Made by a program: the position numbers and the translations under genes
Shown: one piece after another, positions 1 to 9,400 of the stretch
How positions within the stretch are numbered: the stretch's first letter is position 1
How the letters are laid out: every line of letters begins with the position of its first letter
Notes under the pieces: model-generated
Told to the model about the DNA's origin: nothing
The model's input: the letters and a program-made list of their open reading frames with translations, nothing else
Database searches by the model: none
From: Polysphondylium violaceum
Lineage: Eukaryota > Evosea > Eumycetozoa > Dictyosteliales > Dictyosteliaceae
NCBI GenBank assembly: GCA_000277445.1
Contig: AJWJ01000182.1
Location: 1 to 40,523 of the forward strand
Length of the DNA: 40,523 nt
Direction: 5' to 3'

Positions 1-992
1 GATTTAATGGTATAACAACAAGAATTAATGGAGGTGATTTACCAAATGGTTTAACTCATTTGACTGCATATAAACATTTTGGATTTAGTCAGTTACCAGA
101 ATCCCTCCATCATTTAGAGATGGACCGTTCTTGTAATAATGTTTTACCCCCACAAATTAAACACATAAAAGTTCCATCAGTTAGTTTATATGTATCACAA
201 ACCGTTCAATCAATTCTTACAAATGATCCTCGTTGTAACTTTAGAGATGTTAAAAAACCGAATGATTTGGGCAGAGTAGAGTTTAATCCAGATACAATAT
301 TACATCTTTATTCTGGTAAAAACTTTAATTGTTTTATTAAACCTAATTCCTTGTTGAATAATATAAAAACTATTACATTTGATTCAAATTATAATCAGCC
401 AATAGTAAAAGGTACTATTCCAAATAGTGTAGAGTATTTAGAATTTGGTAATAAGAATCAAGTAATATCAAAAGAAATATTACCTACTTCTCTTAAATCA
501 TTGACAATCAGTAGTTTTAATCAAAAGTTGTTTAATATTTTACCAGATTCAATAACAGAATTGGTTTTAAACATGCAGTATAATCCTTTTCTATTATTTA
601 AAAAGGATGATGATATTCTACCAAACCTAAAGAAACTCGTATGTTATTATTTTCCTTTTGTTCTAAATTACTTACCAACTACTATTTGCGATTTAGAATT
701 CTTTATCAAACCTAAAGATGAAAAAGAAGAATCTTTAAAAAAGAAAAATAACTATAGTAGGAAACAACCTGATATATTCCCAATAGAGTTAATTAATCCA
801 AATATAACAAGATTAGTATTATGTGAAGGTATGTTTATAAAGAATCCAAATCTTATTCCTCCAACAATCAAATGTTTGACTCTATGTCAATATGTTGAAA
901 AGGGCATAATACCATCCACTCTAGAATCATTAACATTATTAAATGATTTTAATGATCCACTCTATACTATTTTACCTAAAATAAAATATTAA
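1..992 (+). CDS. FNIP-repeat protein, 3' part (5' end outside window)
   Basis: The frame is open from base 3, so the gene starts upstream of the window and only its last 329 codons are visible. The protein repeats the FNIP pattern of dictyostelids: a Phe-Asn pair, about ten residues with a turn, then LP.S(L/I)..L, for example 'ILPTSLKSLTISSFNQ' and 'GTIPNSVEYLEFG'. FNIP repeats are LRR-like and were expanded hugely in Dictyostelia; no biochemical role is established for most members. Later repeats are degenerate and a basic insert (KEEESLKKKNN-like) interrupts them around base 720-750. There is no membrane segment. The stop at 990-992 is followed directly by AT-rich spacer. No ATG in the visible part is a convincing start. 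The family call is firm; function is unknown. Confidence 0.85.
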   Translation, partial: FNGITTRINGGDLPNGLTHLTAYKHFGFSQLPESLHHLEMDRSCNNVLPPQIKHIKVPSVSLYVSQTVQSILTNDPRCNFRDVKKPNDLGRVEFNPDTILHLYSGKNFNCFIKPNSLLNNIKTITFDSNYNQPIVKGTIPNSVEYLEFGNKNQVISKEILPTSLKSLTISSFNQKLFNILPDSITELVLNMQYNPFLLFKKDDDILPNLKKLVCYYFPFVLNYLPTTICDLEFFIKPKDEKEESLKKKNNYSRKQPDIFPIELINPNITRLVLCEGMFIKNPNLIPPTIKCLTLCQYVEKGIIPSTLESLTLLNDFNDPLYTILPKIKY

Positions 993-1467
993 TATTGCAT
1001 TCAACACTAGTACACTATTACATATTACAATCTAAACATATTATCATAGATCAATGAATATATTTATTAATATTATATATTACATCTTTTATTTTATTAT
1101 TACATATACTATTCTCTGTATTTTAACTCATTTCTTATATATATTGACCGAATAAAATAACAATATTCTAATAACAAATAATATTATTCAATCTCTTCTT
1201 AATGGATGAGAATATTCAACATGCTACATTTACAGCCTCATTCAATGACCAAGACCTTTAATTAACTAGTTTAGCTTTTCTTGTCAAACGAAGTTGATTT
1301 AGGCAGTGAGAAGGATGAAGTAGGTGATCTAATGTGTGTTGTCGATGACGATGAAGTAGACGTTGATGCACTACCAAAAAAGATGATCATCATCTTCAAT
1401 GTCATCCTGTAGCTCGATACTTTGATGTAAATTCGGTGGAAATCTATGTGATGATATTTTTTAAAAG
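993..1467. other. AT-rich spacer with decayed coding scraps
   Basis: Mostly AT-rich spacer. Two scraps look formerly coding. A 19-codon ORF at 1202-1261 on the plus strand begins MDENIQHATF and ends in TAA. On the minus strand, a Ser/Thr-rich stretch of about 34 codons (roughly 1380 down to 1271) ends in a stop and has base composition unlike the surrounding spacer. Neither can be extended into a gene, and no family is recognised. They are probably debris left when the truncated copy at 1468 was inserted or rearranged. Confidence 0.3.
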
Positions 1468-1860
1468 ATGGTACTATCAAACTGTCGAAATTTGGCTGAA
1501 CTGGCAGGTAGAGTAAGAACAACATTTAAAATTGATTCTATTGATAATATTTATTTTTTTTCAGAACATCCAACTCCATCAACCAAAGTTTTGGATGATT
1601 TAAGATATTTACCAGAAACAGGTGATAATTATATTTCCCGTGGATTTATTAGGGTTTATATTAACGATAAAGATACGAAGCCAATTAAAATCTATCAAGT
1701 TGGAGGTATAGACTTTCAAAGATTAAAAGATGATTTGAATTGTCATGATATTTATATTAAAAATACCAAAATAGTTCCTAGTAACCCACTTCAACATGGT
1801 GATTATACCATTTCGAAAAATGTAAGTAATACTATCTATTCTTTATTACGCTCTTTATAA
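1468..1860 (+). pseudogene. 5'-truncated copy of the two-module gene family at 20869 and 22092
   Basis: This 130-codon ORF matches the C-terminal half of the intact gene at 20869 almost codon for codon, from the 'SNCR(N/S)LAELAGRVR' segment to the 'NTIYSLL(R/K)SL' end. The asparagine-rich N-terminal half is missing, and the sequence before about base 1478 is unrelated, so this is a truncated duplicate. The ATG at 1468 is a chance start just before the breakpoint. Homology to 20869 continues through the stop into about 180 bases of 3' flank, with an internal deletion relative to the 21571-21945 flank. The frame is intact over 128 codons, so the truncation is recent or the ORF is still used. 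I cannot tell which; pseudogene is the safer label. Confidence 0.6.
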
Positions 1861-2379
1861 TTAATCATTTTTTTTTTTATTAATTAGTTTTTTTCTTTCT
1901 TTAGATAAAACTGTGGCTTTGGGCGTTAATTAGGACAATGATCCCATACTTTGGTTTCTCACCTATTTGATTTTATAGTTGAGTTGTATGGTGATGACAT
2001 TTGGGGTAAAATGGTGACTTTTAGAACACAAAGAATTTTTTTAACACTTTAATGATCTATGTATATTAATACACTTCATAATATTTTCTCTCCACCTCTC
2101 TTCCAACATGATACCTTATGGTAAATAAACGTAAAGATCATATATTCTATTACAAAACTCGACTTTGTCAAAAAAAGGGTAAAATATAAAATTTTTTGCT
2201 TTTATATTTTATTTCCACTTTCAAGAAATTGAAAAATACTATATTATCAATAAATTGTAATAGTTTTCTCCGGGAATATGTGCACGACTAGTAAAATTAC
2301 ACATTTAGGTTTGAAAAGTTTTGATGATTTTTTCATTTTTTCATTTTTCATTTTTTCATTTTTACTGCGTACACCCAAA
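1861..2379. repeat. Spacer: duplicated 3' flank, then PIG-Y promoter region
   Basis: Bases 1905-2035 repeat the flank that follows the two intact family members (21610-21945 and, more briefly, 22765-22840), with shared cores such as 'AAACTGTGGCTTTGG' and 'GGGGTAAAATGGTGACTTTT'. Bases 2152-2178 carry a short block, 'AAAACTCGACTTTGTC' plus an A/G run, that recurs at 5048-5075. The last 100 bases are T-rich, with a repeated TTTTTCAT pattern before the PIG-Y ATG, as is common near dictyostelid transcription starts. Confidence 0.55.
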
Positions 2380-3129
2380 ATGAATGATATGATGTCAACG
2401 TCGCCTACACTAATGGGTCGAATGAGGATGAATAATATTACACCGTTGTCACCTACACAACAACAGCATCAGCAACATCAACAGCAGCAACAGCTACAAG
2501 TCTCTATGCAACAGCATTTACATTATCGACATTTTTATAACCCTCCTCATCATGCGACCACTCATGGTATGACGAGCTTTTCGTCTCCCCTCTCGCCAAC
2601 CTCTGCACAACAGCAACAACATCACCAACAACTACAGCAGCAATTACAAAGCCTCCAAAACTCTCAGCTAAATCATCATAGTAGTAACACTGGTGGTAGT
2701 CATAACCATAGTCACCATCACCATCACCATCATCATCATCATAGTAGCAATCACATACACACGAGTCATAGCAATACACCTAACAACTCTGTGTCACCAA
2801 CAACGCCATCATCCACACCAGCACCACCCACAATCAATGCCGCAGCACCGGTGAGAAAGAAATACAAACCTATGCAAAGATACAATACCGTCAATCACGA
2901 CAGAACGGCATTCTATGGATGGATTATCCTTTTTTGTACATTTATATTCTTTATTTCATCCACCTATTGTTTGTTTTTCTCCAAACTCCTCCCAGACACT
3001 GGCAACAAGGTGTTGGATTTCATTAAATACGATTGGTACTATTGTTTCCTCGTGCCCGTCTTGATCCCTGTCACCATCATAACCGTGTATTTCAATTGGT
3101 TAAGTCTTAAATTCTTTAGACATAATTAG
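2380..3129 (+). CDS. pigy: PIG-Y-like subunit of the GPI-GlcNAc transferase
   Basis: PIG-Y is a small ER membrane subunit of the complex that adds GlcNAc to phosphatidylinositol, the first step of GPI-anchor synthesis, where it works with PIG-A. The C-terminal 75 residues fit the family: 'YGWIILFCTFIFF' (about residues 178-200, first membrane segment), a 'SKLLP.TGN' loop, 'YYCFLVPVLIPVTIITVYFN' (about 220-240, second membrane segment) and the diagnostic end 'LKFFRHN', as in human PIG-Y (LFRHN). Ahead of this is a 175-residue low-complexity region of Gln, Ser, Thr and a His run (about residues 112-122), so the 249-residue protein is over three times the usual 70 or so. I chose the ATG at 2380 (AAAATG context, after a T-rich stretch) over the in-frame ATG at 2278, which would add a Phe-rich leader translated from promoter-like T tracts. 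No intron is needed. Confidence 0.82.
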   Translation: MNDMMSTSPTLMGRMRMNNITPLSPTQQQHQQHQQQQQLQVSMQQHLHYRHFYNPPHHATTHGMTSFSSPLSPTSAQQQQHHQQLQQQLQSLQNSQLNHHSSNTGGSHNHSHHHHHHHHHHSSNHIHTSHSNTPNNSVSPTTPSSTPAPPTINAAAPVRKKYKPMQRYNTVNHDRTAFYGWIILFCTFIFFISSTYCLFFSKLLPDTGNKVLDFIKYDWYYCFLVPVLIPVTIITVYFNWLSLKFFRHN

Positions 3130-3417
3130 GTTATTGTATATATCATCCTTCATCTCTTCTTAGTTTAATTATTTCCTCATGGATTTATATAATGTACATT
3201 TACGACTCAACACATATTATTAGGGTTTATATAAAATAGAATAATAATAGCAATCCTTATTTTAGATTTTAAATCTAAATCCTCAACAGACAGATATATT
3301 ATTTGTGTGTGGTGGGAAAAAAAAAAGAAATAAAAATTTATTTTTTTGGGGGGTTGCATGATCCTGATTTCTTTTTTTCTTTAATTTAGAAAAGTGTAAA
3401 CACACAGATAGAGAAAT

Positions 3418-4360
3418 ATGATTAGAATATCAACATATAATATCAGATATGATGCTGAAAAGGATCAACATAATAGTTGGAAAAATAGAAAACATCTTAC
3501 CATTGGAAACATTGTGTTTTTAGGAGGTATGGAATTTAGATATACTTGACACAGATACAGATAAATAGATATATGTATTAATCTAGAGATATATAGCATC
3601 AGTGATTGGGCTTCAAGAGTGTTTGCATAACCAAATTGAAGAAATAAAGAGTGAATTGAAAAACAAGTATGGTTTGAATTATAGTTATGTGGGCAATGGC
3701 AGGGACGATGGAAAGACACATGGTGAGTATTCGCCCATACTGTATAACAACGATGTGGTGGAACTGATACACAGCCATATGTTTTGGGTGTCGGAAAAGG
3801 CGTATCAGCCTGCATCGCGCTCATGGGATGCCCACTGTCCTCGTGTGTGCACATGGGCATTCCTCCGTCACAAGGCCACCGGCAAGGCATTTTATTTCCT
3901 CAACACGCATTTGGACCACATGTCCGAGTTGGCACGGTCCGAGGGCACACTGATGATCAAGTCGTTTATCTCGACCCTCGATCACGGGATTCCGCTCTGT
4001 CTTGTGGGCGATTTCAACGCGCACACAGACTCTACACCCGTAAAGAATGTGTTGGACACCAAGCAATCGTCGTCATTAGCACACAAATATCTAAAGTACC
4101 TCGAGATCCCACTCAAGGACACGTTTTCATTCCAAACCCTCTATAATGCCAAATCGATCACCCAGATCAAAATTGGTCCCGATGCCACGTTTACTGGATT
4201 TGATCTCGCATGGAAAGAAGACATAGATCACGTGTTTGTCAATAGTAAATTCAAAGTACAGTCATTTGTAGTATTCAACAACCATCCTCAAAATGTATCT
4301 ACCAAAACAACGATTGCCTCTGATCATCTCCCCGTAGTTTCTGATTTAATTTTCAATTAA
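3418..4360 (+). CDS. Endonuclease/exonuclease/phosphatase (EEP) family enzyme
   Basis: Member of the metal-dependent EEP fold (DNase I, inositol phosphatases and relatives). Exon 1 (3418-3526) encodes 'MIRISTYNIRYDAEKD' with the first metal-ligand Asn; an intron at 3527-3596 (70 nt, GTATGG...TATAG) joins in phase to 'SVIGLQE' with the catalytic Glu. Further motifs follow in order: 'YSPILYN', 'NTHLDH' (about residue 138), 'GDFNAHTDS' (about 173), 'TFTGFD', 'IDHVFV' and 'SDHLPVVSD' (about 277), so all active-site blocks are present in the 290 residues. Length and motif spacing resemble bacterial-type EEP hydrolases more than AP endonucleases; the substrate is unknown. There is no signal peptide. 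Base composition is clearly richer in G+C from 3770 to 4250 than in the flanks. A recent partial copy of the 3' part lies at 5100-5235. Without the intron, the first exon would hit a stop at 3547. Confidence 0.85.
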
Positions 4361-4380
4361 TTCATTCATTCATTAAATAA

Positions 4381-4790
4381 AGCATTGTATTGCCAAGTAT
4401 GACACCCTGTTTGTGACCTTTGATAAGGATGAGACATTTGTATTTGACTAACCCAAATATAGACAATAGATTATAAATAGTGTCCGCTTGATGTATTTTT
4501 AATCGTAATAAGTAGTCTCGTAAAAAGATTTATTCTTGCTGATCCCCTTCAAAAAAGATGGTGTACAAAAATGGAGGAACTTTACTATCTAATCCTATTT
4601 AGGGCAATAATTCTTTTTCATTTTATTACCCCTCCCCACTAAACATATGTCTATCAAAATTATAGAACGGGCTTTTTAAATTCTTTACATTTGTTTTAAA
4701 TTAAAAATTAAATGGCATTAAAAAATGAAACAATGGTTCTCACTTTTCAATAGATCAAAAAAAATGCCTGTATCAATTCCTAAATATAAA
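4381..4790 (+). repeat. Decayed copy of the 20380-20940 region (gene-fragment end plus family 5' end)
   Basis: This block matches 20380-20940 in order and orientation with many small changes. Bases 4391-4470 correspond to the end of the orphan coding fragment at 20240-20458: 'DTLFVTFDK' is readable and then a stop interrupts. Bases 4480-4620 follow the spacer ('TGATCCCCTT', 'TCTAATCCTATTT.GGGCAATAA'). Bases 4620-4790 follow the leader and start of the two-module gene ('ACTAAACAT.TGTCTATCA', 'AAATGG.ATTAAAAAA.ATGAAAC', 'CAAAAAAAATG.CTG'). The body of the gene is absent. No intact reading frame remains, so this is a dead duplicate. Confidence 0.7.
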
Positions 4791-4867
4791 ATAAACCAAC
4801 AAATAACTCGCCCAATACTCTTGTTTTCTTTCTATCCTTTCTCTGTCTTATTTTTTCTCATCTTTAG

Positions 4868-4975
4868 ATACAGGCAGAGGTAGGCCTTGGTGCTTCAGAA
4901 AAATTCGATAGTTATATAAATGATTTTGGTCGACCTACCTCTTCCCGTCTCTACGCTTCTTTCTCAACTATCTGA
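4868..4975 (+). pseudogene. Possible orphan 3' exon of an unknown gene
   Basis: A pyrimidine-rich stretch ending CATCTTTAG (a good acceptor) is followed by 35 open codons and TGA, beginning IQAEVGLGASEKFDSY and ending SSRLYASFSTI. G+C content is higher than in the spacer on either side, as in coding sequence here. No family is recognised and no donor exon is visible. A 9-bp inverted repeat (AGAGGTAGG / CCTACCTCT) spans it and may be chance. Confidence 0.25.
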
Positions 4976-5047
4976 TGTTTTAATGTAAAGGCGTGGATCC
5001 CGATAAATGAGTGTATGATGCAAACATATCGGTCATAAAATCTATAA

Positions 5048-5235
5048 AACAAAACTCGACTTTGTCAAAAAAGGGATGGGACTATAAAATTTTTTAACTC
5101 ACACGTTTTCATTCCAAACCCTCTATAATGCCAAATCGATCACCCAGATCAAAATTGGTCCCGATGCCAGGTTTACTGGATTTGATCGTGCACGAGGCAA
5201 TCGTTGTTTTGGTGGATACAATTTGAGGATGGTTG
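5048..5235. repeat. Mosaic duplicate: PIG-Y upstream block plus nuclease gene pieces, one inverted
   Basis: Bases 5048-5075 repeat 2152-2178 upstream of PIG-Y. Bases 5100-5187 repeat 4119-4205 of the EEP gene almost exactly, with a few substitutions. Bases 5194-5235 are the reverse complement of 4279-4320 of the same gene, again with only a few differences. The 73 bases between the two parental pieces are missing. The near identity means the event is recent compared with the other debris here. The fragment is not a working gene. Confidence 0.8.
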
Positions 5236-5268
5236 TAATGTGTAAATACATCATATCTGCCTGTGTCT

Positions 5269-6268
5269 CTAATCTATTAGTTTATTAATATCTATAAATT
5301 CTATTGACTCTTTTGTTAGTGCTGGAATAGTTGTTGTTGGAGATACAGGAACACATATAGCCATAATGTATTGATCATTGCTATCCAATAATGTTGGATA
5401 CAAGAGTTGGAATTTGAATTGTGTGTCTTGGATATACTCGTAGTCATCTATATCGACTCTTTGTCGAGTGTACATGGTTGCTGATGTTTTATCATTTGAA
5501 AGTTTGAATTCAAAACTTGTCAACTCGATTTCCAATCCTTTTCCGTCTATATGATATTATTCCTGTTAGTATTTATCCCATATCTACCTATCTATCTATA
5601 TAATACATACCACTTTTAATATAGCTTTCTTTTAAACACCAATGAACAAAAAACATCTTTATCTGGTCCATATCTGATAATGAAGGATCTGATATAGTTT
5701 TCCATTCTTCTGATGTAAAGCATGACTTCATGTCGCTGAAATACTGGTTTAGTGGTTGTCTTTTTGGCAACTCATGCTTCATTACATCTATTCCAATGGT
5801 AAACGATGATGGATACTGTATACCCACACTACCGGCAATCACAACCACATCAGAATCATGTGATACATTAAAACTAAAAGAAGATGCTGATGATGGCTCT
5901 CTATTATTACTATTTACATTATTTACATAAAAAGGTTTATTTGATGAAGTTCTTTGAAATGATATTGATGTCGATTGAGGTATATCCAACATTGACCTTG
6001 TTAAATAAATCATCAACAATCTACCCAACATCGACGACTTGGCACTATCATTGTCTTTGCCCGACCTCCATACACCAAGTGAATCTGGTCTTTTAAATCC
6101 CATGATTCTTTGTTTTTCTTTTTCATCATTCAACACACCCACACATTTATCCCACTCCTCTTGACAAGGAGTCCATTTTGATTTATCAACTACAACGATT
6201 CTTATTGCATTACTATTACTATTACTACTATTACTATTACTACTATTATCTACAAGAGTATCACACAT
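5269..6268 (-). CDS. aasdhppt: 4'-phosphopantetheinyl transferase, AASDHPPT/Sfp type
   Basis: Transfers phosphopantetheine from CoA to a Ser of carrier proteins (acyl carrier protein and, in dictyostelids, polyketide synthase carrier domains). Exon 1 is 6268-5611 and exon 2 is 5546-5269, with an intron at 5610-5547 (GTATGT...ATATAG). The protein is 311 residues. The order matches human AASDHPPT: 'TPCQEEWDKCV' near the N-terminus, 'SMLGRLLMIYLT', 'SFSFNVSHDSDVVVIAG', the Mg/CoA motif 'IGIDVMK' (about residue 158), 'CFTSEEWKTI' and 'HWCLKESYIKSDGKGLEIEL' across the splice (Lys-Glu-Ser at about 212). The splice restores the K..GKGL motif, which supports it strongly. The start at 6268 is the first ATG in frame; a Ser/Asn tract follows it. 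It is divergent from RFC1 with about 210 bases between starts, so the two may share a promoter region. Confidence 0.88.
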
Positions 6269-6482
6269 TTCTACTTGGAATAAATTAATTAAATTTTTAA
6301 ACACACAATAAATTTTCCCTCGCAATTTTCAAAATTCATTTTTTTCATAAATTCGTTTTCATATTTTTTCACACATTGTCTAAGCTCACCCATACGAATT
6401 TTTAGTATTATTTACACATCGTATGTGTGTTGGAATTAAGTTTTAATCTACTATACTATACTATTGTGTGGATTATATCAGG
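6269..6482. promoter_or_regulatory. Shared divergent promoter region, PPTase and RFC1
   Basis: The 214-base gap between two divergent starts is AT-rich and carries T runs toward the PPTase side and a CTATACTATACTATTG repeat just before RFC1. No recognised factor site is visible. Confidence 0.4.
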
Positions 6483-9400
6483 ATGACAAAATCTAAAACA
6501 ACCTCAACATCTCCAAAAAGGAAATCTGTAAAGAAAGAGAAAGAGGAACCTAAACCTCAACGTGTACGTATGGCATACTTATCTGCTGATATTTATGTTA
6601 CTAATTATATTTACACATATACAGAGTCTTTTATCATTTGGAATGTTTCAAAAAAAAGATAATAATGAGAATGTACCACCATCTAATCAGAATGGTAGCA
6701 ATGGTAGTAAAATTATAAATATTACAGATTCATCACCTAGAAAGATTAAACAAGAGAAAAAGACAGATAAAAAGAATGTTTTGTCATTTGAAGATGACGA
6801 CAATGACGATGACGATGATGATGGTTTTATGGTGAGTGAAAAAGTTGTAAAAAAAGAAACCAAAGTCGCGTCACCTGCAGTTGCTGCTGTAAAAAAGAAA
6901 ATAGATATAGATATAGATGATTTTGATATCGATGATGAATTTATTCCAAAGAAAGCAACAAAATCAACTACAACAAATAATAGTAGTGTAGTTACACAAG
7001 AACCTACTAAAGATTTAAAAAGAAAACATCAATCACCAATTAAAAGTACTAGTAATGATAACATAAATCAAGATTCTGATCAAGAAGATCAAGTTCAAGT
7101 AAATAGATTAAAAATGAAAAAGAAACAAATCATCACAGAGGAAGATGACATAGATATCATGGAAACTAGTGATAAAGAGGAGGAAAAGGAATCTAGTCAT
7201 GCAAAGAAAAAGGTCAAGGTTGAAAATATTGCCAATAATCCACTTATATTATCACCAAAAAAAGTAAACAACAATAGTAATAGTGGTAATGCAAAATCAA
7301 TTACTTCACCTAGTCCAAAGAAAAAGCCTCAATTAGATTTTGAAACTGTGGTTATATCACCCAAGAAACCAACTGTTAAATCACCATCACCACCAACAAA
7401 GAAACCAAATACAGATTCTGACGATGATCAAGACACTGAGCCTGAAGGTACTCCAAAAAAAGTATCAGCTCCACCATCACCATTTAAACAGCAAAAGGAA
7501 AAAGAAGCACAAGAAAAGAGATTAAAAGAAAAAGAAGCAGAGGAAAAGAGATTAAAGGAAAAAGAGGCAGACGAAAAGAAGTTAAAGGAAAAGGCTAAAC
7601 AACAAGAAAAGGAAAAAGCAGAAGAGGAAAAGAGATTAAAGGAAAAAGAATTACAAAGTAAATTGTTCCAAGAAAGTATAAAGAGAAGTTCAAAGAGACT
7701 CGTTATTGAAGAAGAAGATGACGATTTAACTGAAGAAGAAGATCAAAGTACTGAAGATGAAAAGGATGACGACTATCAAGATGATGATGAAGAATTTGAT
7801 ATGTCTGATGAAGATTTGAAACCAAAATCAAAGAAAACAACAGTTGCCCCAACCACCAAGAAACCAGCACCAGCACCAGCTAAAAAGGCACCTGCCAAGA
7901 AAGCAGCAGCAAAAAAAGTCAAAGAAGAAAAAGACACCACGACAGATACACCAAAAAAAAAAGCTGGTAATCCAGCTTGGAAAGCAGGGCCAAGAGAAAA
8001 TCCACCCAACAAGGGTCAAAAAGAGTTGCCCGTTGGTAGAGACAATTGTTTGTATCAAAGAGTGTTTTGTATCACTGGTGTGTTGGACAGTTTGGAGAGA
8101 GAAGAGTGTCAAGATTTGATTTGCAGATATGGTGGTAGAGTTGTTGCTTCCGTTACCAGTAAACTCACTCATCTTATCGTTGGTATCGATCCTGGTCCTT
8201 CAAAGACTGAAAAGGCCAAAAAGAGTAGAATACCTATTATTGATGAAGATGGTTTGTTTAAAATGATTAGCGACTCGTTACCCAAACCCCCACCAGCACC
8301 AACAGCATCCCCACCACTAAATGAAACCTCACCTGTTTCATCTCAAAGCTCGGAGACATCAATCTCTAAACCTCCACTCAAAAAATTAACACTCACTAGT
8401 ACACTCAAATTGAGCAGTGCAAAGACAGGTACTACATCACCACCATCATCATCATCATCTCCACCATCATCATCATCATTTACACCTGCATCTTCATATG
8501 TACAACCAACGGTTTCATCATCATATTCTGGTCCATCATCTGCAGATATCATGAAAAATGTGGTTGTCAGTCGGGCAATTGCATCTCAACCCAAAGGACA
8601 TGATCAATTGTGGGTAGAGAAATACAAACCATCTACTGTCGATGATCTCATTGGCAATCCTGGTTGTATGACAGAGTTGAATAAATGGATGGATCAGTGG
8701 CATTCAAGCGAACCCAGAGACGCTCACAAAAAGAATGCAGTGCTCTTGAGTGGTCCCCCAGGCATTGGTAAAACAACGGCCGCTTTGATGGCTTGTAAAA
8801 TAAAAGGTTTTGAACCGGTGGAATTGAATGCCAGTGACACCAGAAGCAAGTCAGAGATTGACAGAATCCTCACTGGCGCCAGCGACAACAAGATTATCAC
8901 TTCATTCTTTTCCGTCAAGAAACCAGAAGACAATAAGAAATCGGCCCACATATTGGAAAAGGAGGCTGCAGAATTAAAGAAAAAAAAGTCATGTATCATC
9001 TTGGACGAAATCGATGGTTCCTCTGGTAACGAGGATCGTGGTGGTATCTCTGAGATTATTGCCATGATCAAGAAAAGCAAGATTCCCTTTATTTTGATTT
9101 GCAACGACTATCATAGTCCCAAGATCAAGTCGCTCAAGAACCATTGCTTGGATCTCAAGTTTCGTAGAGCATCTGCCCAAAGTATCACCAACAGATTGTT
9201 GCAAATCTGCAAACATGAGGGCTTGGTCGTCACTCAGTATATCTTACAAAGGGTTTTCGAGTCGACTCACTCTGACATTCGTCAAACGATAAACACACTC
9301 CAAATGATGTCTCGTTCGGGCACCCACTTTGACAACAACAACATCAATCAAAATCTCGACAGAGCTAGCAAAGACATGGACCTCAGTGCCTTTACCGGCG

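Noticed and set aside
2278-2379. Longer N-terminus for PIG-Y with a Phe-rich, signal-like stretch
   Set aside because: It is translated from repeated TTTTTCAT promoter-like sequence, and a better ATG follows.
3465-3890. Long open frame on the minus strand opposite the EEP gene
   Set aside because: It is antisense to a gene with all family motifs and has no homology-like text of its own.
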